A stretch of 36,590 nucleotides of DNA from Lentisphaerota bacterium (GTDB lineage: Bacteria; Verrucomicrobiota; Kiritimatiellia; PWTM01). Within the stretch, counting starts at the first letter, position 1. Each line of letters opens with the position of its first letter. The stretch covers positions 1 through 36,590 of the forward strand of contig VGWF01000037.1 in assembly GCA_016873715.1 (NCBI GenBank), written 5' to 3'. A model generated the notes under the pieces. That model was given only the letters and a program-made list of their open reading frames with translations. It was not told where the DNA came from and did not search any database. Below are positions 15,539 to 23,433 of the stretch, piece by piece. The translations under genes were made by a program, and so were the position numbers.

Positions 15539-16855
15539 ATGAAACCATTCATCAATCGCCGGACGTTCCTCCAGCATTCCGCCGCCGCCGGCGCCGGACT
15601 GGCCGTCGCGCGGACCGGGTCGCTGGCCCGCGCCGCGTCGCCCTCGTCGAAGATCGTCGCGGCCATCGTCGGGGTGAACGCGCGCGGCCTCGCGCACGTG
15701 AACGGCCTTCTCGCCCAGCCGAACGTGGAGATCGCCGCGGTTTGCGACGTCGACAGCCGCGCGCTGCAGAAGGCCGTCGGCATCGTCGAGAAGAAGCAGG
15801 GCAAGGCGCCCCGCGGGGAGAAGGACATCCGGACGCTGCTCGAGGACAAGTCGATCGACGTCGTGACGCTGGCGATGCCCAACCACTGGCACGCGATCGC
15901 GGCGATCATGGCCTGCCAGGCCGGCAAGCACGTCTACGTCGAGAAGCCCGGCAGCCACGACCAGTTCGAGTCGGAGTCGCTCGTCGCCGCCGCGCGCAAG
16001 CACAAGCGCGTCGTGCAGATGGGCAACCAGCGCCGCAGCATGCCGACGTTCATCGAGGCGATGGCCGCGCTGCACCGCGGCGCGATCGGCCGGATCATGA
16101 CCGCGCGCTGCTGGTACACGCGCTTCCGCCCGACGATCGGCATCGGCAAGGCGGCCCCGGTCCCCGAGTGGCTCGACTACACGCTCTGGCAGGGCGCCGC
16201 GCCGGACCGGCCCTTCAAGGACAACCTGATTCACTACAACTGGCACTGGTTCTGGCACTGGGGCAACGGCGAGCTCGGCAACAACGCCGTGCACTCGCTC
16301 GACCTCGCGCGCTGGGGCCTGCAGGTCAACTGCCCGAAGCGCGTCACGTGGGGCGGCGGGCGCTACCTCTGCCAGGACGACCAGGAGACGCCGGACACCG
16401 GCCTCGCGGCCTTCGACTTCGGCGACAAGCTCATCACGTGGGAGCAGAGCAGCAGCCACGCGCGCGCCGCGGAGAAGATCGGCTTCCAGGTGAACTTCTA
16501 CGGCGAGGGCGGCACGATGATCCTCGTCGACTCCGGCCACCGCATCATCGACGCGAAGGGCAAGGAGATCGTCGGCCTCAAGACCAAGGAGGAGGTCAAC
16601 GTCGGCGCGGGCTCGGGCAGCGACTCGGTCGAGCACTTCGCCAACTTCGTCGACTGCGTGCGCAGCGGCGGGAAGCCGAACGCGGACATCGAGGACGGCC
16701 AGCGCAGCACGATGTACTGCCACTACGCGAACCTGGCGGTCCGCACCGGCCGCACGATCAACGTCGACCCGGCCACCGGCAAGGTCGTCGGCGACCCCGA
16801 GGCCCTCGCGCTGACCAAGCGCGAGTACCGCAAGGGATGGGAACCGGTTGTTTAG
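15539..16855 (+). CDS. Tat-exported Gfo/Idh/MocA-family oxidoreductase
   Basis: A 438-residue protein. The Tat signal is NRRTFLQHSAAAGAGLAVAR (~6-25). The NAD(P)-binding strand is KIVAAIVGVNARGLAH (~38-53), with a modified GxGxxG. The conserved EKPGSHDQFE (~138-147) carries the lysine of the EKP motif, and MGNQRRSMPTF follows. The C-terminal domain has NWHWFWHWGNGELGNNAVHSLD, the pattern of the planctomycete/verrucomicrobial Tat subgroup. The substrate is unknown, probably a sugar. It is divergent from the other exported oxidoreductase and likely co-regulated with it. Confidence 0.88.
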   Translation: MKPFINRRTFLQHSAAAGAGLAVARTGSLARAASPSSKIVAAIVGVNARGLAHVNGLLAQPNVEIAAVCDVDSRALQKAVGIVEKKQGKAPRGEKDIRTLLEDKSIDVVTLAMPNHWHAIAAIMACQAGKHVYVEKPGSHDQFESESLVAAARKHKRVVQMGNQRRSMPTFIEAMAALHRGAIGRIMTARCWYTRFRPTIGIGKAAPVPEWLDYTLWQGAAPDRPFKDNLIHYNWHWFWHWGNGELGNNAVHSLDLARWGLQVNCPKRVTWGGGRYLCQDDQETPDTGLAAFDFGDKLITWEQSSSHARAAEKIGFQVNFYGEGGTMILVDSGHRIIDAKGKEIVGLKTKEEVNVGAGSGSDSVEHFANFVDCVRSGGKPNADIEDGQRSTMYCHYANLAVRTGRTINVDPATGKVVGDPEALALTKREYRKGWEPVV

Positions 16856-16874
16856 CGCCCGCTTTCGCGGGCGC
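16855..16874 (+). terminator. Strong hairpin at the stop of the Tat oxidoreductase gene
   Basis: GCGCCCGC (16855-16862), loop TTTC, GCGGGCGC (16867-16874): a perfect 8-bp GC stem that begins on the last base of the TAG stop. No T-run follows. It is the only good terminator-shaped hairpin after this gene. Confidence 0.5.
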
Positions 16875-16920
16875 GAACATCGAACGCCGAACATCCAACA
16901 CCGGACATCGAACGGCGGAG
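16875..16920. repeat. Third heptamer array, inverted relative to the first two
   Basis: On the minus strand the units read TTCGATG, TCCGGTG, TTGGATG, TTCGGCG, TTCGATG. A 29-base block (16874-16902) is identical to the complement of the block next to sufU. After the array comes CTTTCGTCTCCTTGCGATCT-type sequence (about 16955-16980), which resembles another common intergenic repeat. The remainder of the 353-bp gap to the amidotransferase gene (16856-17208) has no gene that I can support. Confidence 0.85.
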
Positions 16921-17181
16921 AGCGAAGGGGCGCCTCAAGGCCCCTCACCTCTCCGCCTTTCGTCTCCTTGCGATCTTCGCGCCCTTGTGCCGACCGTCCG
17001 GCGGCCGCGCCCGACGCTCCGCGCGGTACCGCCGGGAACGCATGAAGCCTTACGACGCCGTGCGGGCGGACGGTTGCGGCGAGGCGGCCGTCGCGCGGGA
17101 CCGCGGAAGCCCCGGCCGGCGCGGACATCACGGCCGCCAGCCATTACGCGCTTCTCACGTCCGCACCCTACCCCTCAGATC

Positions 17182-17227
17182 TTCCAACCCTTGGAAACCG
17201 ACGACGGGTCAGGTTCCAACCCTTGGA
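17182..17227. repeat. Two TTCCAA-CCC-TTGGAA palindromes supplying a stop codon
   Basis: TTCCAACCCTTGGAA at 17182-17196 is a perfect 6-bp stem around CCC. The core returns at 17214-17227 after a 17-base spacer. The second copy lies inside the end of the amidotransferase gene: its last codons (RPRVGT then TGA at 17211-17209) are read from repeat sequence. The 46-bp pair is a compact paired-palindrome element. Confidence 0.75.
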
Positions 17228-17916
17228 CGCTCCCCGGCCGCAGCCCGGACGAAGGCCGTGACGAGCGGATGCGGCGCGTCCGGCCGCGACCGCGCCTGCG
17301 GCACGAACAGCGTGCCGATGAAGAACGGATGCCCGGGCAGTTCGATCACGCGCACCTCGCCCTCGGCATCCGCGCCGGTGATGCGCAGCGGGCCGGCGGC
17401 CAACCGTCCGACGCAGTCCGGGTTCACGCCGAAGTTGCAGTAGTACCGCTCGTGGACCGCGGTCGCGCCGTAGATGCGCGCGACCCGGGAGCCGGGGACC
17501 AGGCGCAGATCCATCGCGCGTCCCGCGAGCGAGCAGGCCAGGCGCGAAATGAAGAGGTTCGATGCGTACGGATCGTACTCGGCGTGGCGGGCATCGGGGA
17601 ACCCCAGCACGTTCCGCGCGTATTCGAGGATCATGTGCTGGAAGCCGCCGCAGGTGCCGAGGCACGGCACGCCGCGCTCGCGGGCGAACCGGATCGCCCG
17701 CAGCGTGCGATCCAGGTCCCGGTACGGGCTTCCCGGCGCAATCCAGAGGGCGGAGGATCCCGCCAACGCCGCATCATCCACCTCCGCTGTCGACATCCAC
17801 CTCGCCTCGACCGCCACGTCCAGCGCCGCGCTCGCGTGCCCGATGGCCGCATCGGTCAGTGCGTGCGGTGCGAAGGCTGCGTCGTATTCGCCAAGGATGA
17901 CGAGGCGTGTCGTCAC
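17209..17916 (-). CDS. Class I glutamine amidotransferase-like protein (CTP-synthase C-domain type)
   Basis: A 235-residue stand-alone amidotransferase-like protein. It starts VTTRLVILGEYD, has the oxyanion strand LWIAPGSPYRD (~64-74), the nucleophile elbow GTCGGFQHMILEYARNVLG (Cys ~93), and the histidine region ELPGHPFFIGTLFVPQARSR (~192-211), where PyrG has GHPEFVGTQFHPEF. The CTP synthase synthetase domain is absent. Related stand-alone proteins exist without assigned function. Start GTG 17916 overlaps the GNAT stop (GTGA). The C-terminal residues come from a palindromic repeat, and the equivalent of the catalytic Glu two residues after the histidine is Phe (HPFF), so glutaminase activity is doubtful. 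Confidence 0.82.
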   Translation of the reverse strand: MTTRLVILGEYDAAFAPHALTDAAIGHASAALDVAVEARWMSTAEVDDAALAGSSALWIAPGSPYRDLDRTLRAIRFARERGVPCLGTCGGFQHMILEYARNVLGFPDARHAEYDPYASNLFISRLACSLAGRAMDLRLVPGSRVARIYGATAVHERYYCNFGVNPDCVGRLAAGPLRITGADAEGEVRVIELPGHPFFIGTLFVPQARSRPDAPHPLVTAFVRAAAGERPRVGT

Positions 17917-18521
17917 GGAGTCCCGTCTCCGCGGGGGGCCATCAGGCGGGCGGTGTGGGCCGGCGTCCTGCCCGCGCCGGGCCAGGGACCGGGCGGGGAG
18001 GCGGGCATCTCCTTGGGATGCGTTTCGCTCCGGACGAGCCGGAAGCCGCGGGCGAGGTAGTTCCGGAGCGCGGCGGGGTGGTCGAACGAGCAGGTGTGCA
18101 GCCACACGCGCGGCGGGGTGCGGGCCCAGGCGCGGCGGACGGCATCGGTCAGCAGCGCGCCGCCGAGGCCCTGCCCCGCGAATTGCGGGAGCACTCCGAA
18201 GAAGGCCAGTTCCGTGTCGGCGCCGGGCGGACCGTCGAGTTCGAAGTAGGCGGCGGGCGTGCCGGACACGGACGCGATCCACGTCTCGTGGCCGGGGCGC
18301 AGCACCCACTCCAGCCAGTCCGCGTAGGCCTGCCCGAGCCGGTCGACCCACAGCCAGTCGCCGCCGACCGCCGTGTAGAAGAACCGGCTCACCTCGGGAC
18401 ACGGGATCTCCGTGCGGCGCAGGTCGTAGGCGACGCGCGCCGGACGGGAGGGGCGCAGGTCGCCGGGGCTCCGCATCTCCAGGTAGTGGATCGTCTCCTC
18501 GCGCCGCATGGCCACGCTCAC
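17913..18521 (-). CDS. GNAT-family N-acetyltransferase
   Basis: A 202-residue GNAT protein (198 if ATG 18509 is used). The acetyl-CoA motif A is FFGVLPQFAGQGLGGALLTD (~121-140, the Q/RxxGxG/A pattern), followed by VWLHTCSFDHPAALRNYLARGF (~153-174, the motif B helix and GF strand). The N-terminal IHYLEM then a long helical insert is seen in a subgroup with unknown substrates. I prefer GTG 18521 because it forms a GTGA overlap with the DAHP synthase stop, as its neighbours do. It is third in the minus-strand operon. Confidence 0.85.
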   Translation of the reverse strand: MSVAMRREETIHYLEMRSPGDLRPSRPARVAYDLRRTEIPCPEVSRFFYTAVGGDWLWVDRLGQAYADWLEWVLRPGHETWIASVSGTPAAYFELDGPPGADTELAFFGVLPQFAGQGLGGALLTDAVRRAWARTPPRVWLHTCSFDHPAALRNYLARGFRLVRSETHPKEMPASPPGPWPGAGRTPAHTARLMAPRGDGTP

Positions 18522-19600
18522 GGCATCTCGGTCTTGTGGCGCAGGGTTTCCTCGTGGATGAGCGCGTAGAGCTCCTCCATGAACTCGCCGTCGAGCCCCT
18601 TCTCCACGCCCTCGCGGGTCCGGCTCTCGAGCGTCGCCTGCCAGCGGTCGGGCTGGAACGCGGCGACGTTGTTGCTCTTCTGCACCCCGGCGATCCGCCT
18701 GGCGATCGACATGCGGGACGCGAGCAGGCCGATGATGCCGTGGTCGACCTCGTCCATCTCGAGGCGCAGGGCGCTGATGCGGGCGCGGTACTCGTCGCTC
18801 GAGCTCGTCGGGCTGCGCCGCACGAGCCGGCCGAGCAGCGCGCCGAGGTCCGCGGGGGTGAGCTGCTGCTGCGCGTCGCTCAGCGCCGCCGGCGGGTCGC
18901 GGTGCGCCTCGATCATCAGCCCGTCGAAGAGCAGGTCGAGCGCGTTCTGCGCGACGGCCTCGATGAGGCCGACCGTCCCGCTGATATGGCTCGGGTCGCA
19001 CAGCAGCGGCAGGCCCGGCGCGAGGCGCCGCAGGTCGAGCGGGATGCGCCAGATCGGGTCGTTGCGGTAGGCGCTGCGCGCGTGGGTGGAGAACCCGCGG
19101 TGGATGGCGCCCAGGCGCCGCACGCCCGCGGACGCGAGGCGCTCGATCGCGCCGAGCCACAGCTGGACGTCGGGATTGACCGGGTTCTTCACGAGGAGGG
19201 GAACGTCCGTCCCGCGCAGCGCCTCGGCCAGCTCGGACATCTGGATCGGGTTCGTGCTCGTGCGCGCGCCGATCCACAGCACGTCGATCCCCGCCTTCAG
19301 CGCCGCCTCGATGTGGCCGGTCGTTGCGACCTCGACCGCGACCGGGCGGCCGATCTCAACGCCGGCCTCCTTGACCCAGGCGAGCGCCTCGACGCCGGCG
19401 CCCTCGAACGTCCCGGGGCGGGTCCGGGGTTTCCAGACGCCGGCGCGGAGGACGCGAACCTTGAGCGGCGCAAGCGCCCGTGCGGTCTCCAGCACCTGTT
19501 CGCGCGACTCCGCGCTGCAGGGTCCCGCGATCACCATCACCTCGCCCGCCGGGATCCCCCAGGCGGTCAGCGGCGGAGCCGCAAGCGACGCCGCGCTCAT
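18518..19600 (-). CDS. Bifunctional DAHP synthase / chorismate mutase
   Basis: A 360-residue fusion. Residues ~1-260 are a type I (KdsA-like, I-beta) 3-deoxy-7-phosphoheptulonate synthase: VMVIAGPCSAES (~21-32), LRAGVWKPRTRPGTFEG (~51-67), WIGARTSTNP (~108), LLVKNPVNPD (~135), AIHRGFSTH (~164) and CDPSHISG (~196). Residues ~270-360 are an AroQ-class chorismate mutase (LRLEMDEVDHGIIGLLASRM, then the terminal helix region with EELYALIHEETLRH). This is the order described for Bacteroidetes such as Porphyromonas. It makes the first shikimate product and converts chorismate to prephenate, and the mutase part usually acts as the feedback sensor. Overlaps both neighbours by 4 bases. Confidence 0.95.
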   Translation of the reverse strand: MSAASLAAPPLTAWGIPAGEVMVIAGPCSAESREQVLETARALAPLKVRVLRAGVWKPRTRPGTFEGAGVEALAWVKEAGVEIGRPVAVEVATTGHIEAALKAGIDVLWIGARTSTNPIQMSELAEALRGTDVPLLVKNPVNPDVQLWLGAIERLASAGVRRLGAIHRGFSTHARSAYRNDPIWRIPLDLRRLAPGLPLLCDPSHISGTVGLIEAVAQNALDLLFDGLMIEAHRDPPAALSDAQQQLTPADLGALLGRLVRRSPTSSSDEYRARISALRLEMDEVDHGIIGLLASRMSIARRIAGVQKSNNVAAFQPDRWQATLESRTREGVEKGLDGEFMEELYALIHEETLRHKTEMP

Positions 19601-20460
19601 GGCGCCTCCCCTCCGCGCACGCCGGTGAACCGGCGGATCGCCTCGCGCGAGGGGTCGTCCGGCAGCTTGATGTTGCCGCAGATCGTCCCGTGCGTACGGT
19701 CGGGCACGACGAGCAGATCGACGCGCCGGTTGCCGGCGATCTTCTGGAGCGCCACGAAGTACTGGTTCTCTTCGAGCCGCCCCGGCCAGTCGCGGTCGCC
19801 CATGATGACGAGCATCGGCGGACCGTCCGGCCGCGTGAAGTGGATGGGCGCGGCCGCATCGGCGACGATGGCGTTCGTCCCGAGGCCCCGCTCCGCCCGC
19901 ACCGTGAAGTGCGTCACCATCTGGCCGCTCACCGGAACGAACCCGGCCAGCGCCGACGGATCAAGCCCGTGGCGACGCAGGTAGGAGGCGTCCATCGCGA
20001 TCATCGACGTGAGGTATCCCCCGGCCGAGGCCCCGCCGACGAAGACCCTGTTGGAGGCCCCGCCGTGCCCGCCGATGGTCGCACGCACCCAGGCCACGGC
20101 GGCCGCGGCGTCCTCGACGTAGGCCGGGAACTTCACCTTCGGGCTCAGCCGGTAATTCGCGGCGGCCACGGCGATGCCCTCCTCCGCAAAGGACCGTCCG
20201 ATGGACATGGCGCCGTCCTTGTTGCCGCCAACGAGTCCACCGCCATGAAACCATACGATCGACGGGAATCCCGTGCCCCCCGGCAGGTACAGGTCGAGCC
20301 GGGGCCGCTCCCGTTCGTAGTCGTCCGCGGCCGCCTCCGCCTTGTACGGCAGGTTCGTGAGGATGGTCACGCCTCCACGCGCGGCCCCCGCCGCAAACAG
20401 CTCGGCCGCCAGCGCGAGGACCCTCCACCTCCCGGTCGTCATCATGCATCGGTTCTCCAT
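19597..20460 (-). CDS. Exported alpha/beta hydrolase (esterase-like)
   Basis: A 287-residue protein with a signal peptide (WRVLALAAELFAAGAARGG, ~12-30) and an alpha/beta-hydrolase fold of the hormone-sensitive-lipase/carboxylesterase type. Seen: the oxyanion motif WFHGGG (~70-75), the nucleophile GGASAGGY (Ser ~144), the acid region IMGDRDWPG (~221-229) and PDRTHGT with the catalytic His (~260). Such exported esterases deacylate plant or algal sugars or small esters. Its stop overlaps the DAHP synthase start (ATGA, 19597-19600), an odd partnership with aromatic biosynthesis. ATG 20442 (MMTTGRW) is an alternative start. The upstream region is a repeat. Confidence 0.85.
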   Translation of the reverse strand: MENRCMMTTGRWRVLALAAELFAAGAARGGVTILTNLPYKAEAAADDYERERPRLDLYLPGGTGFPSIVWFHGGGLVGGNKDGAMSIGRSFAEEGIAVAAANYRLSPKVKFPAYVEDAAAAVAWVRATIGGHGGASNRVFVGGASAGGYLTSMIAMDASYLRRHGLDPSALAGFVPVSGQMVTHFTVRAERGLGTNAIVADAAAPIHFTRPDGPPMLVIMGDRDWPGRLEENQYFVALQKIAGNRRVDLLVVPDRTHGTICGNIKLPDDPSREAIRRFTGVRGGEAP

Positions 20461-20467
20461 CCGCTTT

Positions 20468-21174
20468 GTGGCACATCCGGCCGCACACTGTCACGACGGA
20501 AGCGCCCCCACCGATCCTCGGCCGGGCAAGGTATCCGCGAACGGGGCCGACGTGAAGTGCGCAGGATACGGCCGCGACGGAGCGCGGCCCTCCAGGGCTC
20601 CTTCAGCCGATGTACGCGAGGATGGTCCTGGAGGGCGCCGCTCCGCCGGCGACGTGCCACAGGCCCTCGGACCAACATGCGTCGATGATCGCCGGGGCTT
20701 GGCCACCGACGTGCGCGAGGACGGTCCTGGAGGGCGCCGCTCCGTCGGCGCCATGCAACAGGCCCTCGGACCAGCATTCGTCGATGATCGCCGGGGCTTG
20801 GCCGCCGATGTACGCGAGGACGGTCCTGGAGGGCGCCGCTCCGTCGGCGCCGTGCCACAGGCCCTCGGACCAGCATCCGTCGATGATCGCCGGGGCTTGG
20901 CCGCCGATGTACGCGAGGATGGTCCTGGAGGGCGCCGCTCCGTCGGCGCCGTGACACAGACCCTTGGACCAACATGCGTCGATGATCGCCGGTCTGTGGC
21001 ACATCCGGCCGCACGCTGCCACGACGGAAGCGCCCCGCCGATCCTTGGCCGGGCAAGGTATCCGCGAACGGGGCCGACGTGAAGTGCGCAGGATACGGCC
21101 GCGACGGAGCGCGGCCCTCCAGAACTCCTTCAGCCGAGGTACATGCGGACGGATCTGGAGGGCGCCGCTCCGTC
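20468..21174. repeat. Compound repeat: 4 tandem 99-bp units between ~130-bp direct repeats with hairpin arms
   Basis: Four units of exactly 99 bases start at 20607, 20706, 20805 and 20904. Outside them, 20468-20595 and 20996-21122 are near-identical direct repeats (about five differences). Each direct repeat ends with the arm GACGGAGCGCGGCCCTCCAG, which can pair with CTGGAGGGCGCCGCTCCG in the following unit (20576-20595 with 20628-20647; 21103-21122 with 21155-21174). Period 99 leaves several frames open on both strands, giving spurious 33-residue repeat proteins. The whole 785-bp gap (20461-21245) between two minus-strand genes is this structure. Confidence 0.92.
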
Positions 21175-21245
21175 GGCGCCGTGCAAGAGGCCCGCGGACC
21201 AGCCGCCTTCGCAAGGCGCTTCAGCGGGCGCGGCGCGGCTGGGAT

Positions 21246-21707
21246 TCACCGGGCATCCGGCGGCCCGGACCGGAGGAGGATCCCCGCCCGCGCGGCGAGG
21301 ACCGAGAGGACCCCGCAGATCAGCAGCACGGCCGGGCCCTCGCCGAACCGCCACCAGGCCGGGAGGCCGGCGCGGTGGTCGAGCACAAAGAGGCCGGGCG
21401 CCGCGGCGAACCCGAGCACCAGCATGAGGCGGAGCAGGCGGGCGTAGCGGACGAGATCCGACGCGATCAGCCACATCAGGCCGCCGAGCGCCGCGTAGAG
21501 GAAGGATGTCGACCGGGCGAGGTACTCGACCACCGGCCCCTCCGGCAGCGGCCCGAGCCCGATCGCCTCGTGGGCGGCCGCGATCCACGACAGCGGCATC
21601 AGCGCCGCCACGATCGCCGCCCCCGAGACCGCGCCGATCCAGCGCAGCGCGAACGCAAGCGCACGCGTCGCGGGGGCGGTCGCGGCATCCGTCGTTTCCA
21701 CCTGCAT
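21246..21707 (-). CDS. Four-helix membrane protein of unknown function
   Basis: A 153-residue protein with four predicted membrane helices (~13-38, ~58-80, ~88-108, ~122-145). The loop EAIGLGPLPEGPVVEYLARS and the following SFLYAALGGLMWLIASDLVRY recall a family of uncharacterised planctomycete/verrucomicrobial membrane proteins. No catalytic motif is visible. ATG 21707 is preceded by GGAGG at 8 bases. It is divergent from the peptidase gene at 21943 across a repeat-bearing 235-bp gap. Confidence 0.75.
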   Translation of the reverse strand: MQVETTDAATAPATRALAFALRWIGAVSGAAIVAALMPLSWIAAAHEAIGLGPLPEGPVVEYLARSTSFLYAALGGLMWLIASDLVRYARLLRLMLVLGFAAAPGLFVLDHRAGLPAWWRFGEGPAVLLICGVLSVLAARAGILLRSGPPDAR

Positions 21708-21862
21708 GGCGCCTCCGGGGTCCGGCCGCAGTCGCGCCCGGCCCGACCCCTTGTAGTCGCCCTTCGCCCGGGAATCCAGCCCGGCGGGCCGTCGCATCGG
21801 AGTTGCGCAACGAGCGGACCCGATGTATCCACGACCCGGCGGTGGCATGAAGCGACGGATGC

Positions 21863-22015
21863 GCGGACGGAGGGACGACGGGATGAATGGATGGGTGGAT
21901 GCTCGGATGAACGGAAGGAAAGCGGATGCGCGACGATGCGCGATGCGGCGTTCCGCGGCCGGCATCGCGTCCCTCTTCTCTTCTCCTCCCCCCATCCCGT
22001 CATCCTTCCGTCCGC
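21863..22015. repeat. Inverted repeat reaching into the signal-peptide region of the peptidase gene
   Basis: Arms 21863-21885 and 21993-22015 are complementary at 21 of 23 positions (GCGGACGGARGGAYGACGGG core). Between them are octamer-like units (GGATGAAT, GGATGGGT, GGATGCTC, GGATGAAC) and the putative start of the peptidase. The right arm encodes IPSSFRP within the signal peptide. Confidence 0.7.
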
Positions 22016-23433
22016 TTGTTCTCGCCTTTGTCCTCGCCTTGCCCCTGGCCGCCCGCGCCGCGCCCCCGCCGCCGGCCGTGCACGCCGTCGTCGATCTTGC
22101 CCACGAGTTCTCGTTCTATGCCGACGGCCGCTTCGCGCGGCAGTACCTCGCAGGCCGGAAGGCCGTCACGAGCTGGAACGCGCTGCCCCGGTTCGATCTC
22201 TCCAACGCCAACCTGCTGGTGCTGCTCGATTGCGCGGAGCCGCTCGCCTACACACCGGAGGACCGCGCCGCGATCCGCGACTTCCTCAAGGCCGGCGGCG
22301 GCGTGGCGGTCTTCGTCGGGTCGGAGCGTGGTCCGCAACACGACCTCGCCGCATCGTTCGGCGCGCGGCTCGTCTCGGACGCGAAGAAGCCGCTCAAGGT
22401 CGCGGCGGACCTCGGCGCCGCCGCCATCGAGGGCGGTGCGCGACTGCGGCTCGAACTGGAGGCGCCGACGGCATGGGCCGTGCACGTCACGGACGCGGAC
22501 GGACGCCCGGTCGTCGCCTCGCGCGCCGAAGGGAAGGGCCGCGTGCTGGTCGCGCCGCGATCGCTGGCGGGCAGCCGGCCGGACGCGTCCGACCCGATCA
22601 ACGCCTCGTGGCTCGCCCCGCTGCTTGTCCGAACGGCCGCCGGCCGCGCCGTCGATCCGTCGAAGCCGTTCAAGGGGCGCGGCCTCGTCCCGGGCGACAC
22701 GGTCGAAACCCACGAGGGGCTCACGCTGCACTACAGCGATTACCTGAAGCCGTACGCGCGGGCCATGTTCGACATCGCGCAGCGCTGCCGGCCGGTCATC
22801 GGGAAACGCATGGGCGTGCCGCTGTCCGACGGCATGGCCTCGGAGGTCGGGCTGCTTGCGACCGGCGGCGGCGGGTTCTCGTCCGGCCGCGTCATCGGGC
22901 TGGCGGTGTGGTGGGGCGGCTTTCCGGAGCGCGAGGACAGCATGATCGAGTTCATCACCCACGAGTCGGTCCATTCGTGGGTCCTGCCCTTCGCCGAGAT
23001 CTGGAACGAGCCGATCGCCACCTACGTCGGCAACCTCGTCATGATCGACATGGGCCACGCGGAGGAGGCGGAGCGCCGCATCCGGGAGACCATCGCGCGC
23101 GCCGCCCGGCACGACCCGGAGATGAAGCTCTACGGTCTCGAGGGCCGCGGACCGGCCGGCGCGGCGGAACTGGGCGACGGCGCCCGCAACGACGTCCACT
23201 GGGGCAAGTCGTTCTGGATCTTCGAGCAACTCCGCGCCAAGGATCCCGACTGGCTCGCGCGCTACTTCCAGGCCAAGCGGCGCCTCGCCAAGCCCGGCGC
23301 CCTCCGCCGCTACGGCCCCGACGAGACCGTCGCCGTCCTCTCCGCCGCCCTCGGCCGCGACCTCTTCCCCTGGTTCCGCGCCCACGGCATCGACGCCGCC
23401 CCCGACCGTTCGCAGGTACGCCTCGCGGAATGA
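21943..23433 (+). CDS. Secreted HExxH zinc metallopeptidase with N-terminal Rossmann-like domain
   Basis: A 496-residue protein. The signal peptide is residues ~1-39 (hydrophobic PLVLAFVLALPLAARA). Residues ~45-205 resemble a class I amidotransferase/ThuA-like Rossmann domain (NLLVLLDCAEPLAYTPEDRA, then RDFLKAGGGVAVFVG). The peptidase part has FITHESVHSW (H340, E341, H344) followed by WNEPIATY with E356 as the likely third zinc ligand, 11 residues on, in gluzincin style. The closest known scheme is the M60-like HExxH...E group, but I cannot assign a family firmly. The start is uncertain because an inverted-repeat element covers it and no Shine-Dalgarno sequence is seen. ATG 21943 gives a normal signal peptide. 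Confidence 0.75.
   Translation: MRRSAAGIASLFSSPPPIPSSFRPLVLAFVLALPLAARAAPPPPAVHAVVDLAHEFSFYADGRFARQYLAGRKAVTSWNALPRFDLSNANLLVLLDCAEPLAYTPEDRAAIRDFLKAGGGVAVFVGSERGPQHDLAASFGARLVSDAKKPLKVAADLGAAAIEGGARLRLELEAPTAWAVHVTDADGRPVVASRAEGKGRVLVAPRSLAGSRPDASDPINASWLAPLLVRTAAGRAVDPSKPFKGRGLVPGDTVETHEGLTLHYSDYLKPYARAMFDIAQRCRPVIGKRMGVPLSDGMASEVGLLATGGGGFSSGRVIGLAVWWGGFPEREDSMIEFITHESVHSWVLPFAEIWNEPIATYVGNLVMIDMGHAEEAERRIRETIARAARHDPEMKLYGLEGRGPAGAAELGDGARNDVHWGKSFWIFEQLRAKDPDWLARYFQAKRRLAKPGALRRYGPDETVAVLSAALGRDLFPWFRAHGIDAAPDRSQVRLAE

Noticed and set aside
14764-18060. 1098-codon plus-strand open frame
   Set aside because: It crosses four real genes and a repeat-filled gap, and its Arg-rich parts are frameshadows.
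20442-21214. Proteins with 33-residue repeats on either strand
   Set aside because: The 99-bp period keeps several frames open at once on both strands, and the DNA has hairpin arms and outer direct repeats. This is repeat DNA, not a repeat protein.
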